A stretch of 64,000 bases of DNA from the NCBI GenBank assembly GCA_037975125.1, contig CM075853.1, positions 73,324,109 to 73,388,108 on the forward strand, in the 5' to 3' direction. Shown here piece after piece: positions 62,291 through 64,000 of this stretch. Position 1 is the first letter of the stretch, and every line of letters starts with the position of its first letter. Source of the DNA: Latrodectus hesperus. Lineage: Eukaryota > Arthropoda > Arachnida > Araneae > Theridiidae. Made by a program: the position numbers and the translations under genes. The notes below the pieces were generated by a model. That model ran no database searches. It saw only the letters and a list, made by a program, of their open reading frames with translations, and had not been told where the DNA came from.

Positions 62291-64000
62291 AATGATTCAC
62301 TTGACAACTAATCCATCAGACAATAGTTTCAGCACAGGGGGATAAATCTCCCGATTTGAATTTGTGAAATCAATGGCTTACAGCACTATCCCAAAACACT
62401 TGATATATTCTGTGACTTGAATCAGCAGCTGATAAGTCCACTTTGAAATAGTAAAGTAAATAACACCGAACCAGCTCCTTCTATATGCCCATTTCTCTTC
62501 GTTACTGTACGAGTTACGATTGATAAATGTGCGCGGTGGACTTGCTTTTATAACGAATGATATTCCTACTCTCGAATGACCAGTGTCTCAACAATGTCAT
62601 ACGCTAATTTGCGTACTTATTCTTGTTTTATTCTATGCTAATGGGGAAACGGCAAAAGCTTTCTTACTTATCTTATAATACAATTTCGTTAAATTATTGA
62701 CTCTATTATATAAATATTCCTTTACATTTAAAAATAGTTCTTATTTTTATAAGCCAATTATTGCAGTTTGCTTAAAATTGTTGGTTGTAATGAAAATTAA
62801 AGCCAGCAATAAATTCTTAGAAATGTAAACGTAACATTTATATAAAAGTAAATTAATAATATTGATATTAATTAAAATAAATTTATACTATTGTGTGAAA
62901 AAAGCAATTGCTTAGATCATTTTATTAACTTTTATAATGGATTCAGTTATTTTAATTTCAGAAACAAAATAACCTCTTATTTACGTTATCGTATCTGCAA
63001 ATAAATTATCGTATAATGAGGAAAGCAAATATTTAGTTTATCAGTGAAATCCCTTTTTCTCTTAATCGACAAAAATCACAAAAGGAATGTAATATTCGTA
63101 ACAACAACTAGATTAAATACATAATAACAAAAAATAATGCTTACAATATACTATCATCTAAAAATAAATAAAGTAAGAATGCGGATGAATGTGAACAATA
63201 AATTAACTGGAAATCCTATTTCAACGTAAGAATTGCAACAATATATAAACTGAAGTCATTAATTTAAAATTTATTGATCATACCATGGAGCACATAAATA
63301 TATATACCATTTTATATTATGGTTTTAAATCACACATTAGTTCTTAGTTTTATTATTTTTTTACATAAGAATAAGTGCTGTTTAGAAAATGATTCCTTCC
63401 AATTAAGGAACAAAGTAACTGATCATTTGTCCATTGCATTTAAGTAAAAAGATTCAGATTTTTCAATTGTCACTTTATCTATTGCTTCTCTAGAAGTTTT
63501 CAACATAACAAAGTTAAAGTTAAATGTAGAACAAATGATTTTCCCAATTTTTTGCAAAACTTCTATGCATTTTAGAAAATTTGTTTTTCATTTCTTTTAA
63601 AAATACTGCAAGAGAGTAAACAATTTTTTATATTACCAATTTGATTATATTTTCACAAACATAGTTTTTGGTTATCTTTTATGTTACAGATATTTTTCTG
63701 TTATCTAAATTATAGTTTGATTGATTGATTTGATTATAGCACGAATAATTAATAAATACATTTTTTAGAATTTACGCACACCTTCATTTATGTGTGTTCC
63801 AGTATGTGAAGAATTAAAAATAGGATAGTGAATATTTTTAATTTTAAAAGCTTGATTATTAAACTTTTGCATCTGTAGCGAACAAATAATTTTACTCCCA
63901 TTATTCAGTTGCATGGATTAGAATGAATTTAAAATAGTCTTACAGTATTCAAAAATCTTATTTATATGAAACATATGTATTTATGTTACTTTTTTAGTAT
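62291..64000. other. Probable mariner flank, then AT-rich DNA
   Basis: About 62291-62640 is more balanced in composition than the rest and may hold the eroded 5' half of the mariner element, although I could not read a transposase from it. From about 62650 to the end the DNA is A/T-rich with no gene, RNA or element boundary that I can support. Confidence 0.45.

Noticed and set aside
61822..62585. aatgacca repeats either side of the mariner remnant as terminal repeats
   Set aside because: They are in direct, not inverted, orientation and only 8 bases long, so they do not define mariner ends.

Overview
This window is strongly A+T-rich eukaryotic DNA in which I found no intact protein-coding gene. 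Everything recognisable is a mobile-element copy, a broken transposase, a simple-sequence tract or a short rearrangement scar, plus one candidate promoter/first exon. The repeat types (long TA/CA microsatellites, tRNA-derived SINEs with target-site duplications, Tc1/mariner-type DNA transposons with DD34E, DD34D and DD41D-like spacing, small LTRs) suggest an arthropod. The Tc1-like and DUF4817-type transposase sequences most resemble those I know from orb-weaving spiders (Araneoidea). That assignment comes from memory of these families, not from a search. The window is probably intergenic or inside a very long intron.

Layout. 1-6.5 kb: an 18-bp minisatellite split by a solo LTR of about 1 kb (1883-2889), then a (TA)n(CA)n tract. 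6.5-20 kb: featureless AT-rich DNA with TA tracts, an old 0.2-kb tandem duplication and several perfect hairpins. 20.1-20.2 kb: CCAAT, TATA and initiator motifs followed by a splice donor, the only gene-like signal. 20.6 kb: a 66-bp GC-rich insert flanked by a 12-bp duplication. 22.2 kb: a 5'-truncated SINE ('SINE A') with a 12-bp duplication. 31.6-35.5 kb: TA tracts. 36.1-37.5 and 41.3-42.8 kb: two Tc1-like transposons in opposite orientation, both dead and carrying the same frameshift. 47.5 kb: a hairpin cluster. 49.8-50.05 kb: a 274-bp solo LTR with a 4-bp duplication. 50.2 kb: a decayed copy of a second SINE family ('SINE B'). 51.5-53.8 kb: a nested structure in which a DD41D-like transposon sits at the exact centre of a palindrome of about 450 bp and is itself interrupted by a SINE B copy. 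61.4-61.7 kb: a full-length SINE A. 61.9-62.3 kb: a DD34D mariner fragment.

The elements record an order of events. LTR and DNA transposons landed in simple repeats or palindromes, SINEs landed later inside one of them, and all transposase frames then decayed. No working system is encoded here, and I saw no convincing new biological system. The best leads are the 51.5-53.8 kb nest, the frameshift shared by the two Tc1-like copies, the small GC-rich insert at 20.63 kb and the promoter-like site at 20.1 kb.
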